Origin: Gammaproteobacteria bacterium
GTDB taxonomy: Bacteria > Pseudomonadota > Gammaproteobacteria > Methylococcales > UBA2780
Assembly (NCBI GenBank): GCA_003646305.1
Contig: QNFJ01000032.1
Location: 1 to 14,078, forward strand
Direction: 5' to 3'
DNA: 14,078 nt
Shown: positions 7,168 through 13,734 of the stretch, one piece after another
Layout of the letters: every line of letters starts with the position of its first letter
Numbering within the stretch: position 1 is the stretch's first letter
Notes under the pieces: generated by a model
What the model saw: the letters and a program-made list of their open reading frames with translations, nothing else
Told to the model about the DNA's origin: nothing
Databases searched by the model: none
Program-made: the position numbers and the translations under genes

Positions 7168-7902
7168 TTAGACTTGAACGGCAGAACCTACCGAAAGTGC
7201 TTCAAACCAGTCAAGGAAGCGCTCCACATCGTCGCCTTTAAAAATCCGGCCATGCTGAGGGGCTAACATCTCGATATCCAGCTTTCTAACGCGCTTGATC
7301 CAGTCATTTTTTGCGCGGTTCGAAGGCATCCAGCGTTGATGAAAGAAGCGCATTTTTTCAACATGAGCACTAAAATCTTCCACAAACATGGGTGCATCAG
7401 GAGATTCAAGTGCTGCACCAATGTCGCCACTCATTAAAATCTTTGATTTTGGGTCGTAGACATTGAAATTACCTGATGAGTGAAGGTAGTGCGCAGGAAT
7501 CAGCTCTAGCTCTACCGGGCCGAGATCAATTGTTCCGCCCGCATCTTCAATTGGAACGTATTCAATTTTCTCGCAACCAAAATGACGCAGAAACCCTTCC
7601 CAAATAGCAGGCGCATGGAGCCGGGCCTGTGGAAGAGCCTGATCCCATAAACCAAGAGAAGAGATAATGTCTGGATCCTGGTGTGATGCAAACAGGTCAG
7701 TGATCTCTTCAACTGGCGCATAATGTAAAGCGGCTGCCAGCATTGGTGCAAACAGTTCAGTCCCACCTGGATCCAGCAGCAGACAACGGTTCGCCGTACG
7801 AATCATATACTGGTTAGTATCGATCAGATTTTCGGCCTTATTTGGATCACGACCAAATACAATCCACTGATAGCCAGCATCAAATAATGTTGTTCTTTTC
7901 AT
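7168..7902 (-). CDS. Flavodiiron-type metallo-beta-lactamase protein, ODP-like (oxygen-binding di-iron protein)
   Basis: A 244-residue cytosolic protein with the metallo-beta-lactamase core of flavodiiron proteins but no flavodoxin or rubredoxin domain. Likely metal ligands are His74, Asp76 and Asp78 (ASHQDPDI), His141 (HYLHSSGN), Asp160 (MSGDIGA) and His217 (APQHGRIF). In flavodiiron reductases the first motif is usually H-x-E-x-D, so Asp76 is a variant. Without an FMN domain it cannot be a self-contained NO/O2 reductase. The closest described type known to me is ODP of Treponema denticola, a di-iron Fe(II)/oxygen sensor acting on chemotaxis. That fits its position 26 bases after a chemoreceptor-like gene. 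An AGGA ribosome-binding site precedes ATG 7902. The ODP role is inference from domain content and context. Confidence 0.78.
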   Translation of the reverse strand: MKRTTLFDAGYQWIVFGRDPNKAENLIDTNQYMIRTANRCLLLDPGGTELFAPMLAAALHYAPVEEITDLFASHQDPDIISSLGLWDQALPQARLHAPAIWEGFLRHFGCEKIEYVPIEDAGGTIDLGPVELELIPAHYLHSSGNFNVYDPKSKILMSGDIGAALESPDAPMFVEDFSAHVEKMRFFHQRWMPSNRAKNDWIKRVRKLDIEMLAPQHGRIFKGDDVERFLDWFEALSVGSAVQV

Positions 7903-7928
7903 TAAAAATATCCTGAAATTGTCTGCTT

Positions 7929-8543
7929 TTATAATTCCATCATCGCCATTGAGCTACGACAACGCTGGACATTGGTATACATAAGCTCGGCGGCCTTATC
8001 CACACTTTCTGCCACCGTCAAAAGGCTTTGCAGAAACTCTCCCGCCTGAGATGCCTCAATTCGTGAATTTGCGGCGATGACTCTTGCCGCACGAGCTGGG
8101 TGCATAATTTCGGAAAGCTGATCAAGTAACTGATCTACTTGGTTTTTAAATTGATAGCGCATCTCTTCCAGTTCCTCTTCTAACTGCGCCGCAATTGGTA
8201 CTAAAGAGTCTTTGTAAACTGCCTCGCAGGAAAGAGCAGATACTGTCTTAAACTGTTTGTTAGCCTGCTCATAGCGATATTCCTTTACCGTCGTCTCATA
8301 CAATGCGGATGCCTGTTCATTAATCTGATTGACCAATTCGATTGTTTCTCGTGCAAGTTCATTAATAAAATCGGTAATTGGCTGAAATCCCCTTGCCTTT
8401 TCGCCAGCTCGGTAGGCAATTGCTTTTGCATTGGCTGCTGCAAGCGAGATCTCCTTGGCAACCACCATCACATCAGACAGCTCTGTTGCAATGGATGCAA
8501 CCACTACAAACTGGGATTTTTTCCGTTCAATATGTGCTTTCAT
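7929..8543 (-). CDS. Soluble chemoreceptor-like helical protein (mini-MCP) paired with the ODP-like gene
   Basis: An all-helical, soluble protein of 204 residues with no membrane helix, signal peptide or sensor domain. Residues 35-53 (AAANAKAIAYRAGEKARGF) and the following helix resemble the methyl-accepting chemotaxis protein tip consensus (LALNAAIEAARAGExGRGF), the contact site for CheA and CheW. A second similar stretch, IAANSRIEASQAGE, lies at about 156-169 and is also followed by a helix like the receptor return arm. I chose ATG 8543; an in-frame TTG at 8573 would add 10 residues but has no ribosome-binding site. The ODP-like gene follows in the same direction, so the two are probably one operon. 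It may couple the di-iron sensor to the chemotaxis array. It could also be a divergent helical protein that only mimics the motif. Confidence 0.62.
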   Translation of the reverse strand: MKAHIERKKSQFVVVASIATELSDVMVVAKEISLAAANAKAIAYRAGEKARGFQPITDFINELARETIELVNQINEQASALYETTVKEYRYEQANKQFKTVSALSCEAVYKDSLVPIAAQLEEELEEMRYQFKNQVDQLLDQLSEIMHPARAARVIAANSRIEASQAGEFLQSLLTVAESVDKAAELMYTNVQRCRSSMAMMEL

Positions 8544-8772
8544 TCTATTTCTGCAGATTATGAGTTTCTGCAAAAAAGAATAGCAGAGAAATTATTTTTA
8601 GCTGGCAGGCGCTGCTTTTTTATATTCACTTTGGCTCGGCACTCAGGAAAAATCACACGTCTCTAGAGAATTGATTTATAAATACAATCAACGGTACGAT
8701 TGGGCACGGTTTAAAGCTGCCTATTTCATAAGAAACTGCTGTTATAACTTATCTTAAAAACAAGGAACAATT
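8544..8772. promoter_or_regulatory. Divergent intergenic region upstream of yceI-like gene, with a 21-base palindrome
   Basis: No gene is apparent here. The region contains TTGATT-N9-AATCAA (8671-8691), a perfect six-base inverted repeat with an AT-rich centre, overlapping a second smaller one, CAATC-N8-GATTG (8685-8702). A promoter TTGATT-N18-TACGAT (8671-8676 and 8695-8700) pointing to the YceI-family gene overlaps the palindrome, so it could be an operator that blocks or positions RNA polymerase. The arm sequence recalls FNR half-sites, but the spacing is wrong for FNR. No sigma-28 flagellar promoter was found for the minus-strand chemoreceptor-like gene. Confidence 0.35.
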
Positions 8773-9348
8773 ATGCGAAACTTAATTTTATCGATCTTTT
8801 TTGCACTATTTAGTCAATTATCATTTGCTGCCTGGCAACTCAATAATACGGCTTCAACATTTAATTTTCTCAGTACAAAAAAGGGTGCTGTAACAGAAAA
8901 CCATTCGTTTAAGAAACTCGATGGTCTGGTCAGTAATGAAGGGAAAGCAGAAATTTCGATTGCGCTGGCAAGTGTTGAGACAAATATTGCTATTCGTAAT
9001 GGGCGAATGAATAACCTGCTATTCAATATTGCTGAGTTCGCAACTGCGACAGCATCTTTATCGGTCGATCCAGAGCTGCTAGCTGGTCTTTATGCTGGGA
9101 AAAGAGTCATCATTGAATCTAAAGTGAGACTTAATCTGCATGGTATATCAAAAGAGTTATCTGCTAGCCTTGTGATTACTGGGCTAGAAGGTGAGGGGCT
9201 ACAGGTTCATACATTAACCCCGGTGTTACTTAAAGCAGCTGATTTTGGGCTCGCAGCCGGAATTGAAAAACTACGTGCGGTGGCTAAATTGAGTTCGATT
9301 GATACAACTGTTCCGGTCACTTTTACACTTGTTTTTCAGAAACAGTGA
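8773..9348 (+). CDS. Periplasmic YceI-family lipid-binding-like protein
   Basis: A 191-residue exported protein. Residues 1-19 form a clear signal peptide (MRNLILSIFFALFSQLSFA, cleavage before Ala20-Trp21). The mature part follows the YceI lipocalin-like beta-barrel pattern: W-x-L near its start, STKKGAVTENHSFKKLDG, EISIALASVETNIAIRNGRM, LFNIAEF, and a late AADFGLAAGIEKLRAVA segment. YceI proteins bind polyisoprenoid or long amphiphilic molecules in the periplasm; the ligand of this one is unknown. A good AAGGA ribosome-binding site lies eight bases before ATG 8773. It stands alone on the plus strand and is convergent with the FAH-family gene (nine bases between stops). Confidence 0.88.
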   Translation: MRNLILSIFFALFSQLSFAAWQLNNTASTFNFLSTKKGAVTENHSFKKLDGLVSNEGKAEISIALASVETNIAIRNGRMNNLLFNIAEFATATASLSVDPELLAGLYAGKRVIIESKVRLNLHGISKELSASLVITGLEGEGLQVHTLTPVLLKAADFGLAAGIEKLRAVAKLSSIDTTVPVTFTLVFQKQ

Positions 9349-9357
9349 GAAAAGGGG

Positions 9358-10203
9358 TTACGTGAAATCTTTTACTAAGTGGTTTTGTTTGCCTAATCCC
9401 TCAATGGTCAGTTCAACGCGATCTCCTACATTTAAAAACCGTTGTGGAGATTGGCCCATTCCCACGCCATCCGGTGTTCCGGTGAAAATTAGGTCGCCCG
9501 GTTGCAGGCTCATAAACCGAGAAATATAGCTAACCAGGAAAGCAACACCGAAAATCATATGCTGTGTATTACTGTTCTGTTGAATTTCTCTATTAACCAT
9601 TAAACTCAGATCGAGTGATTGAATGTCGTCAAGCTCATCCGGTGTTGATAGCCAGGGACCTATTGGTGCAAAGCTGTCACAACCTTTACCCTTCATCCAC
9701 TGTCCGCAGTGTTCTTTTTGAAAGCTGCGTTCAGAGACATCAATTCCCGCACAGTACCCCGCTACATAGTCGAGCGCTTGATCTTGTTCCACATAGAGTG
9801 CTTCTTTGCCGATCACAATAACAAGCTCTGCCTCCCAATCAACCTGGCTTGCCCCTTTGGGCCGAATAATTGGGTCGAAAGGACCTGATAAGGAACTAAC
9901 GGCTTTTGTAAACAAAACTGGTTCATCCCCGGCTTTTGAGCCGGTTTCCCGAATATGCTCGGCATAATTCAGCCCTACTGCGATAATTTTTCCAACCGAG
10001 CTAATAGGTGATCCTAGTCTTGGGTCACCCGCTACAACAGGCAATTTATCTATGTCGAGCGAAGAGAGCCTTTCCAATCCACCAGCTGATAGGAATGCAG
10101 GGCAAATATCATCAACAATGCTTTGCAGTGAATGAATGTCGCCACGAGCACTTAAAATACCTGGGGCCTCTTTGCCTTTTTCCCCGTACCGGACAAGTTT
10201 CAT
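9358..10203 (-). CDS. Fumarylacetoacetate hydrolase (FAH) family protein
   Basis: A 281-residue cytosolic enzyme of the FAH superfamily, whose members hydrolyse or decarboxylate C-C bonds in small diketo or oxo acids using a divalent metal. The C-terminal catalytic domain begins near residue 70 (KIIAVGLNYAEHIRE). The metal-ligand set is visible: Glu124 and Glu126 in DWEAELVIVIGK and Asp155 in AGIDVSER. KGCDSFAPIGPW (174-184) and GTPDGVGMG (242-250) are the other family signatures. Its sequence style resembles the ureidoglycolate lyase / 2,4-diketo-3-deoxy-L-fuconate hydrolase group, but exact substrate cannot be assigned. TAGAGG precedes ATG 10203. It lies nine bases after the AEC permease gene, suggesting that the permease imports or exports the acid it acts on. 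Confidence 0.88.
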   Translation of the reverse strand: MKLVRYGEKGKEAPGILSARGDIHSLQSIVDDICPAFLSAGGLERLSSLDIDKLPVVAGDPRLGSPISSVGKIIAVGLNYAEHIRETGSKAGDEPVLFTKAVSSLSGPFDPIIRPKGASQVDWEAELVIVIGKEALYVEQDQALDYVAGYCAGIDVSERSFQKEHCGQWMKGKGCDSFAPIGPWLSTPDELDDIQSLDLSLMVNREIQQNSNTQHMIFGVAFLVSYISRFMSLQPGDLIFTGTPDGVGMGQSPQRFLNVGDRVELTIEGLGKQNHLVKDFT

Positions 10204-10212
10204 AATGTGCCT

Positions 10213-11088
10213 CTAATCAATAATAAACAGTAGCGTCAGCGGGATCACAGCTAAACTTAGCAGATTCCCTACCGCGACAATAGATGCTACCAGTTCTGGC
10301 TCTCGGTTGTATCTTTCGGCCATGATTGCATTCATCACGGCGGGTGGTAGCGCACCAAACAGAACCAGCAAGCCGGCTTGCTCTTTTGGTAGGTCTATAA
10401 AAATGATTGCCAATAAGGCGCAAATAATGCCCGATAGTGGGCAAAGTAAGGCGCCCCATATCCCCATTTTCCAGTGATCTAATTTAATTGAGGTTAATCT
10501 AACACCCAGTGCAATAAGCATCATCGGAATCGCAACCTGACCAAGCATATCAACAGCCGGGAGCATTATTGCAGGCAGGTGCCAATCGGTTTGATTTGCA
10601 AGAATCCCTAGCCCCGTCGCAATAAAAATGGGGTTCCTGATAAAAACCTGTAGATTAACCTTCCCCTCGAGCATTAGCGTACCCAACGTATGTTGAAAAC
10701 AGACCATCACAACAAAGAGCACAACCGCCGCGGGGAACATGCTCTCACCAAAAGCAAAAACAGCGAGAGGCAGGCCAAGGTTTCCCGAGTTATTGAACAT
10801 CATTGAGGGTAAAAATGCTGTCGGGCTGAAGCCAAGAAGACGGGAAACAGGTAGTAATAACAGGCCAGAGCCCAAAACAACAATCGTCCCGCCGAGCGCT
10901 AAGCCTCCAAACTGGAAATCTTGAGGGATTTTTTCGGATAAAACAAAAAATAACAGGGCAGGAATGAAAACCTCAAAATTCAGCTTGTTTGGCTCTTCCA
11001 TCTCCAGATGGCGCACACGAGCATAGAGATAGCCGATCAGGATGATCGTAAAAATGGGTAAGGTAATTTCCAGAACACGGAAAATCAT
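10213..11088 (-). CDS. AEC-family (auxin efflux carrier type) permease
   Basis: A 291-residue integral membrane protein with about ten hydrophobic segments. The N-terminus ITLPIFTIILIGYLYAR and the following LNFEVFIPALLFFVLSE are typical of bacterial AEC transporters; MMFNNSGNLGLPLAVF is the conserved first-half motif with polar residues in a broken helix, and FGALPPAVMNAIMAERY is its second-half counterpart. Bacterial relatives carry dicarboxylates such as malate or malonate, or other organic anions. The ATG at 11088 lacks a clear ribosome-binding site, but the conserved N-terminus supports it. It is co-directional with and just upstream of the FAH-family gene, so a shared organic-acid pathway is plausible but unproven. 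Confidence 0.9.
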   Translation of the reverse strand: MIFRVLEITLPIFTIILIGYLYARVRHLEMEEPNKLNFEVFIPALLFFVLSEKIPQDFQFGGLALGGTIVVLGSGLLLLPVSRLLGFSPTAFLPSMMFNNSGNLGLPLAVFAFGESMFPAAVVLFVVMVCFQHTLGTLMLEGKVNLQVFIRNPIFIATGLGILANQTDWHLPAIMLPAVDMLGQVAIPMMLIALGVRLTSIKLDHWKMGIWGALLCPLSGIICALLAIIFIDLPKEQAGLLVLFGALPPAVMNAIMAERYNREPELVASIVAVGNLLSLAVIPLTLLFIID

Positions 11089-11173
11089 AAAACGGCCGCT
11101 CAGGGAGGTAATTCAGGAAGAACAATGATAACTGCTTGATTAAGTAAAGGCTTTTAAAGATTTTGGCTATAAA

Positions 11174-11186
11174 GGTTGCATCAACC
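11174..11186 (-). terminator. Small hairpin at the end of the diguanylate cyclase gene
   Basis: GGTTG-ATG-CAACC on the minus strand forms a perfect five-base stem with a three-base loop, overlaps the TGA stop and is followed by TTTATAG. The stem is short and the T-tract weak, so it is at best an inefficient terminator. Confidence 0.3.
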
Positions 11187-12764
11187 AAAAACACATTGAT
11201 TGCGGCCACCATTTTTGGCCTGATACAAGGCTTTATCGGCTCGATCGAAAACCGTCTCTGGTGTGTCACCATCCTGGAATTGCGTCAGCCCACAGGAAGC
11301 CGTAATTTCAATGGGCTTTCCTTTTGAGTTAAAACCGCAGCCTTTAATCTTCCCTCGGATAACATTGGCCTTACTTAAGGCTTGATCTTTAGTCGCTCCA
11401 GGCAAGAACATTACAAATTCTTCACCACCAAAACGGGCGACAAAGTCAGTCTCACGCATGGCAGCAGAAAGTATTGCTGAAATTTTTCGCAACGCCACAT
11501 CACCCGCCTGATGACCAAAGCGGTCGTTAATACTCTTAAAGTGATCAATATCCCACACCAGCAGGGTAAACGACTCCTTAAAACGTTTCCAGCGAGCCAG
11601 TTCATTGGTGATTCGTTCGTCATAAGCCAGGCGGTTAGGCAACCCTGTAAGGCTATCCGTGTAGGCCAGGTCATGTTTTAAGTTTATGGAACTCTTTAAC
11701 CCCGCAGTTTCTGCCTCCATTACTTTGATGGCCTGTGCCATTTCTTCAAGCTTTTCTTCGGCTTTTTCAGCTCGAGACTTATCATTCGATAAATGTTCTT
11801 CGACCTGCGAAGAGAGGGTTGCTAACTTGCTTTTTACCGATGACCTCAAATCATCCAGACTGGTTGCCTGTTGGCTCTCCTGAGTTAGCTCGTTGACATT
11901 GCTTGATACACACGAGGCTAATTGATCTCTCGCTACGTTTGACTCATGAAAAAACGACTGCATTACTTCCGAGCCGCTTCCTATCTTCTTAATCTGCGAG
12001 GTTACATCAGACAAAAACGCTTCAATTTCCCGCTGTTCTTCCTTTATTTTCGACTTAATTCGAAGCAGTAGCGCTATCGTGTCTTCGAGTATTTTAAAGA
12101 ATAGCGAGGAGTCACCGCTATCCTTTTCAGCCTGCTGCTTCAAAGTTTCAAGCTGATGCTGTAAATAAGAAGGGACATCCAAGCTATCAAGTAGGCGACC
12201 AAGTAGTTCTTTTTGTAGAGCAGGATCAAATTGCTCGTTTACTTCGCTCTTCTTACTTCTCCCAAAAAGTCGGCCGAGAAGCCCCGGTTTTGAGGTGGCT
12301 TTAGCCTCTTTTTCACCAAAAGCAGAACCAACTGCACGAAAAAGAGAATTTAAATCTGAAAATTTATTATTCGTATAATCATCATGAAGTGCGCTTATTG
12401 CCACTTCTTCATCCTCTCCTTTTGCGCAATAGCGAAGAAAATCAAAGAGGAGAGCGGCATCAAAGCTCACAGTTGTCTCGTCACCATCTTCAGCCCTTAT
12501 CAGGGCTTCTGAAACCGCATCCACCTGCTCTCGTAGACGCTCATTTTTAACGCCTGCCTTTAATAACGTTCGCAATTTTTTAAGGTGTGGATCAAGTGCC
12601 GCATCAAGTCCATTGGCCGCTAATGTAAGTCTGATGATTGTTCGGCATAACAGCTTTTCTGTCACACCTTGCTCTTTTTCAAGGCGATCAGATTGGGCAA
12701 CTAATTCAGTATATTTAGCCTTCCACACGGTATCTGTACTGGTTGTTTTGTTTTCTGAATCCAT
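11181..12764 (-). CDS. dgcP: Diguanylate cyclase (GGDEF domain), DgcP-like
   Basis: A 527-residue cytosolic enzyme making c-di-GMP from two GTP. The C-terminal GGDEF domain (about 367-527) is intact: active-site GGEEF at 446-450, metal and substrate region DIDHFKSINDRFGHQ (405-419), and an inhibitory I-site R437-E-T-D440 five residues before GGEEF, so product inhibition is expected. The N-terminal 365 residues have no membrane helix and are mostly helical, with coiled-coil stretches just before the GGDEF domain. The opening (KYTELVAQSDRLEKEQ, then RLTLAANGLDAALDPHLKKLR) resembles Pseudomonas DgcP, reported to be placed at the cell pole through FimV. The order dsbA / EEP / GGDEF supports this. 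The ATG overlaps the previous stop by one base (TGATG). Enzyme class certain; DgcP orthology probable. Confidence 0.88.
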   Translation of the reverse strand: MDSENKTTSTDTVWKAKYTELVAQSDRLEKEQGVTEKLLCRTIIRLTLAANGLDAALDPHLKKLRTLLKAGVKNERLREQVDAVSEALIRAEDGDETTVSFDAALLFDFLRYCAKGEDEEVAISALHDDYTNNKFSDLNSLFRAVGSAFGEKEAKATSKPGLLGRLFGRSKKSEVNEQFDPALQKELLGRLLDSLDVPSYLQHQLETLKQQAEKDSGDSSLFFKILEDTIALLLRIKSKIKEEQREIEAFLSDVTSQIKKIGSGSEVMQSFFHESNVARDQLASCVSSNVNELTQESQQATSLDDLRSSVKSKLATLSSQVEEHLSNDKSRAEKAEEKLEEMAQAIKVMEAETAGLKSSINLKHDLAYTDSLTGLPNRLAYDERITNELARWKRFKESFTLLVWDIDHFKSINDRFGHQAGDVALRKISAILSAAMRETDFVARFGGEEFVMFLPGATKDQALSKANVIRGKIKGCGFNSKGKPIEITASCGLTQFQDGDTPETVFDRADKALYQAKNGGRNQCVFG

Positions 12765-13600
12765 CAGGCAACGCCCTTTTTATGTGTGACAGGAACAAAA
12801 ATATCCATTGCGACTGGTAAGTGGTCTGAGCCTGGGAAATTAATGGCACGAACATTTTCTGTTCTAAGATCTGGAGTGACTAGCAGGTGGTCTAATTTCC
12901 GCCGAGGATTCCAGCTTGGATATGTTTTTAAATCCTGGAGTGGGTCGACCAGGCAGCCCTGCTTGAGCAGCAACTTCATTTCTGGACTATCAATTTCACA
13001 ATTGAGATCTCCCATCACAATTACGCGAGGTAATCCCCGGATTAGTTCGGAGACAAATCCTAGTTGCTTTTTCCTCGCATTACGCCCTAGTGCCAAATGG
13101 AGAATACACAAATAGAAAGGTGCCTCATTTTCGCCAAAACGAATCAATAGTGCACCGCGCCCTGGCAATCCGGGCAGTTTATAATCGTGGATACTGTGTG
13201 GTTTTAGTCGGCTCAAGAGGCCGTTGCTGTGCAAAGCAAGTCGACCCAACCGCCGGTTTATCTGGTTACTCCAGTAGGGAAATCCAGCGTGATAGGCCAG
13301 GTACTCTGTTTGATCGATAAACTCGCTACGCGAGCCACCACTATCGACCTCCTGTAGCCCAACAACATCAAACGTCCGCAATAACCCGGCTATACGCTCC
13401 AGGTTTTCTCTTTTTTTTCTGGTGGGTAGCAGGTGTTGCCAGCTATTTGTTAAATAGTGGTGATAGCGTGAGCTATGAATGCCTGCCTGGATGTTATAAC
13501 TAACGAGGCTCAGGCGCTGAAAGCCGGGCAATAGAGCAGCCTGCTCGACCACGCCAAACTTTTTCTCCAGTTTATTTCTGTCGCCTATAACTTGTTCCAT
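12764..13600 (-). CDS. Endonuclease/exonuclease/phosphatase (EEP) family protein
   Basis: A 278-residue protein with the DNase I / exonuclease III-like fold. Catalytic landmarks are all present: Asn36 (VSYNIQAG), Glu84 (VGLQEVD), Asp198 and Asn200 (VMGDLNCE), Asp237-His238 (RRKLDHLLV) and the terminal Asp259-His260 pair (GSDHLPVAMD), which makes it a credible Mg-dependent phosphodiesterase or phosphatase. No signal peptide is seen, so it is cytosolic. Substrate is unknown; family members cleave DNA, RNA, inositol phosphates or sphingomyelin. Its stop overlaps the GGDEF gene start by one base, so the two are translated together, and the pairing is conserved beside dsbA in pseudomonads as I recall. 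There is only a weak GAG before ATG 13600. Confidence 0.87.
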   Translation of the reverse strand: MEQVIGDRNKLEKKFGVVEQAALLPGFQRLSLVSYNIQAGIHSSRYHHYLTNSWQHLLPTRKKRENLERIAGLLRTFDVVGLQEVDSGGSRSEFIDQTEYLAYHAGFPYWSNQINRRLGRLALHSNGLLSRLKPHSIHDYKLPGLPGRGALLIRFGENEAPFYLCILHLALGRNARKKQLGFVSELIRGLPRVIVMGDLNCEIDSPEMKLLLKQGCLVDPLQDLKTYPSWNPRRKLDHLLVTPDLRTENVRAINFPGSDHLPVAMDIFVPVTHKKGVA

Positions 13601-13706
13601 GCTCTGTTTTATAAATAATTCAAGCTCGAATTGCTCTCGTCTTCACGTTACCCAGTGGTTTAAGCATAGAGTATTCTGGCAGTTTTTGTGAGCTAGACCC
13701 GACAAA

Positions 13707-13734
13707 CTTAAGCTCCTAATTATTAGCACTTAAG
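13707..13734 (-). terminator. Interrupted palindrome at the dsbA stop codon, possible weak terminator
   Basis: Two CTTAAG hexamers (13707-13712 and 13729-13734) flank an inner CTAAT-T-ATTAG palindrome, giving a six-plus-five base-pair stem with small bulges. On the minus strand it is followed by TTTGTC. The dsbA TAA sits inside one arm. It is AT-rich with a short T-run, so termination may be partial. The rest of 13601-13729 shows no gene. Confidence 0.35.

Noticed and set aside
8605..8621. Rho-independent terminator GCAG-GCG-CTGC followed by six T on the plus strand
   Set aside because: The stem has only four strong pairs and no plus-strand gene ends upstream of it, so it has no transcript to stop.
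8544..8660. Sigma-28 flagellar promoter for the chemoreceptor-like gene
   Set aside because: GCCGAG occurs on the minus strand but there is no TAAA-type -35 at the proper distance.
8671..8691. FNR/CRP-type binding site
   Set aside because: FNR needs TTGAT-N4-ATCAA; here the spacer between these half-sites is ten bases.
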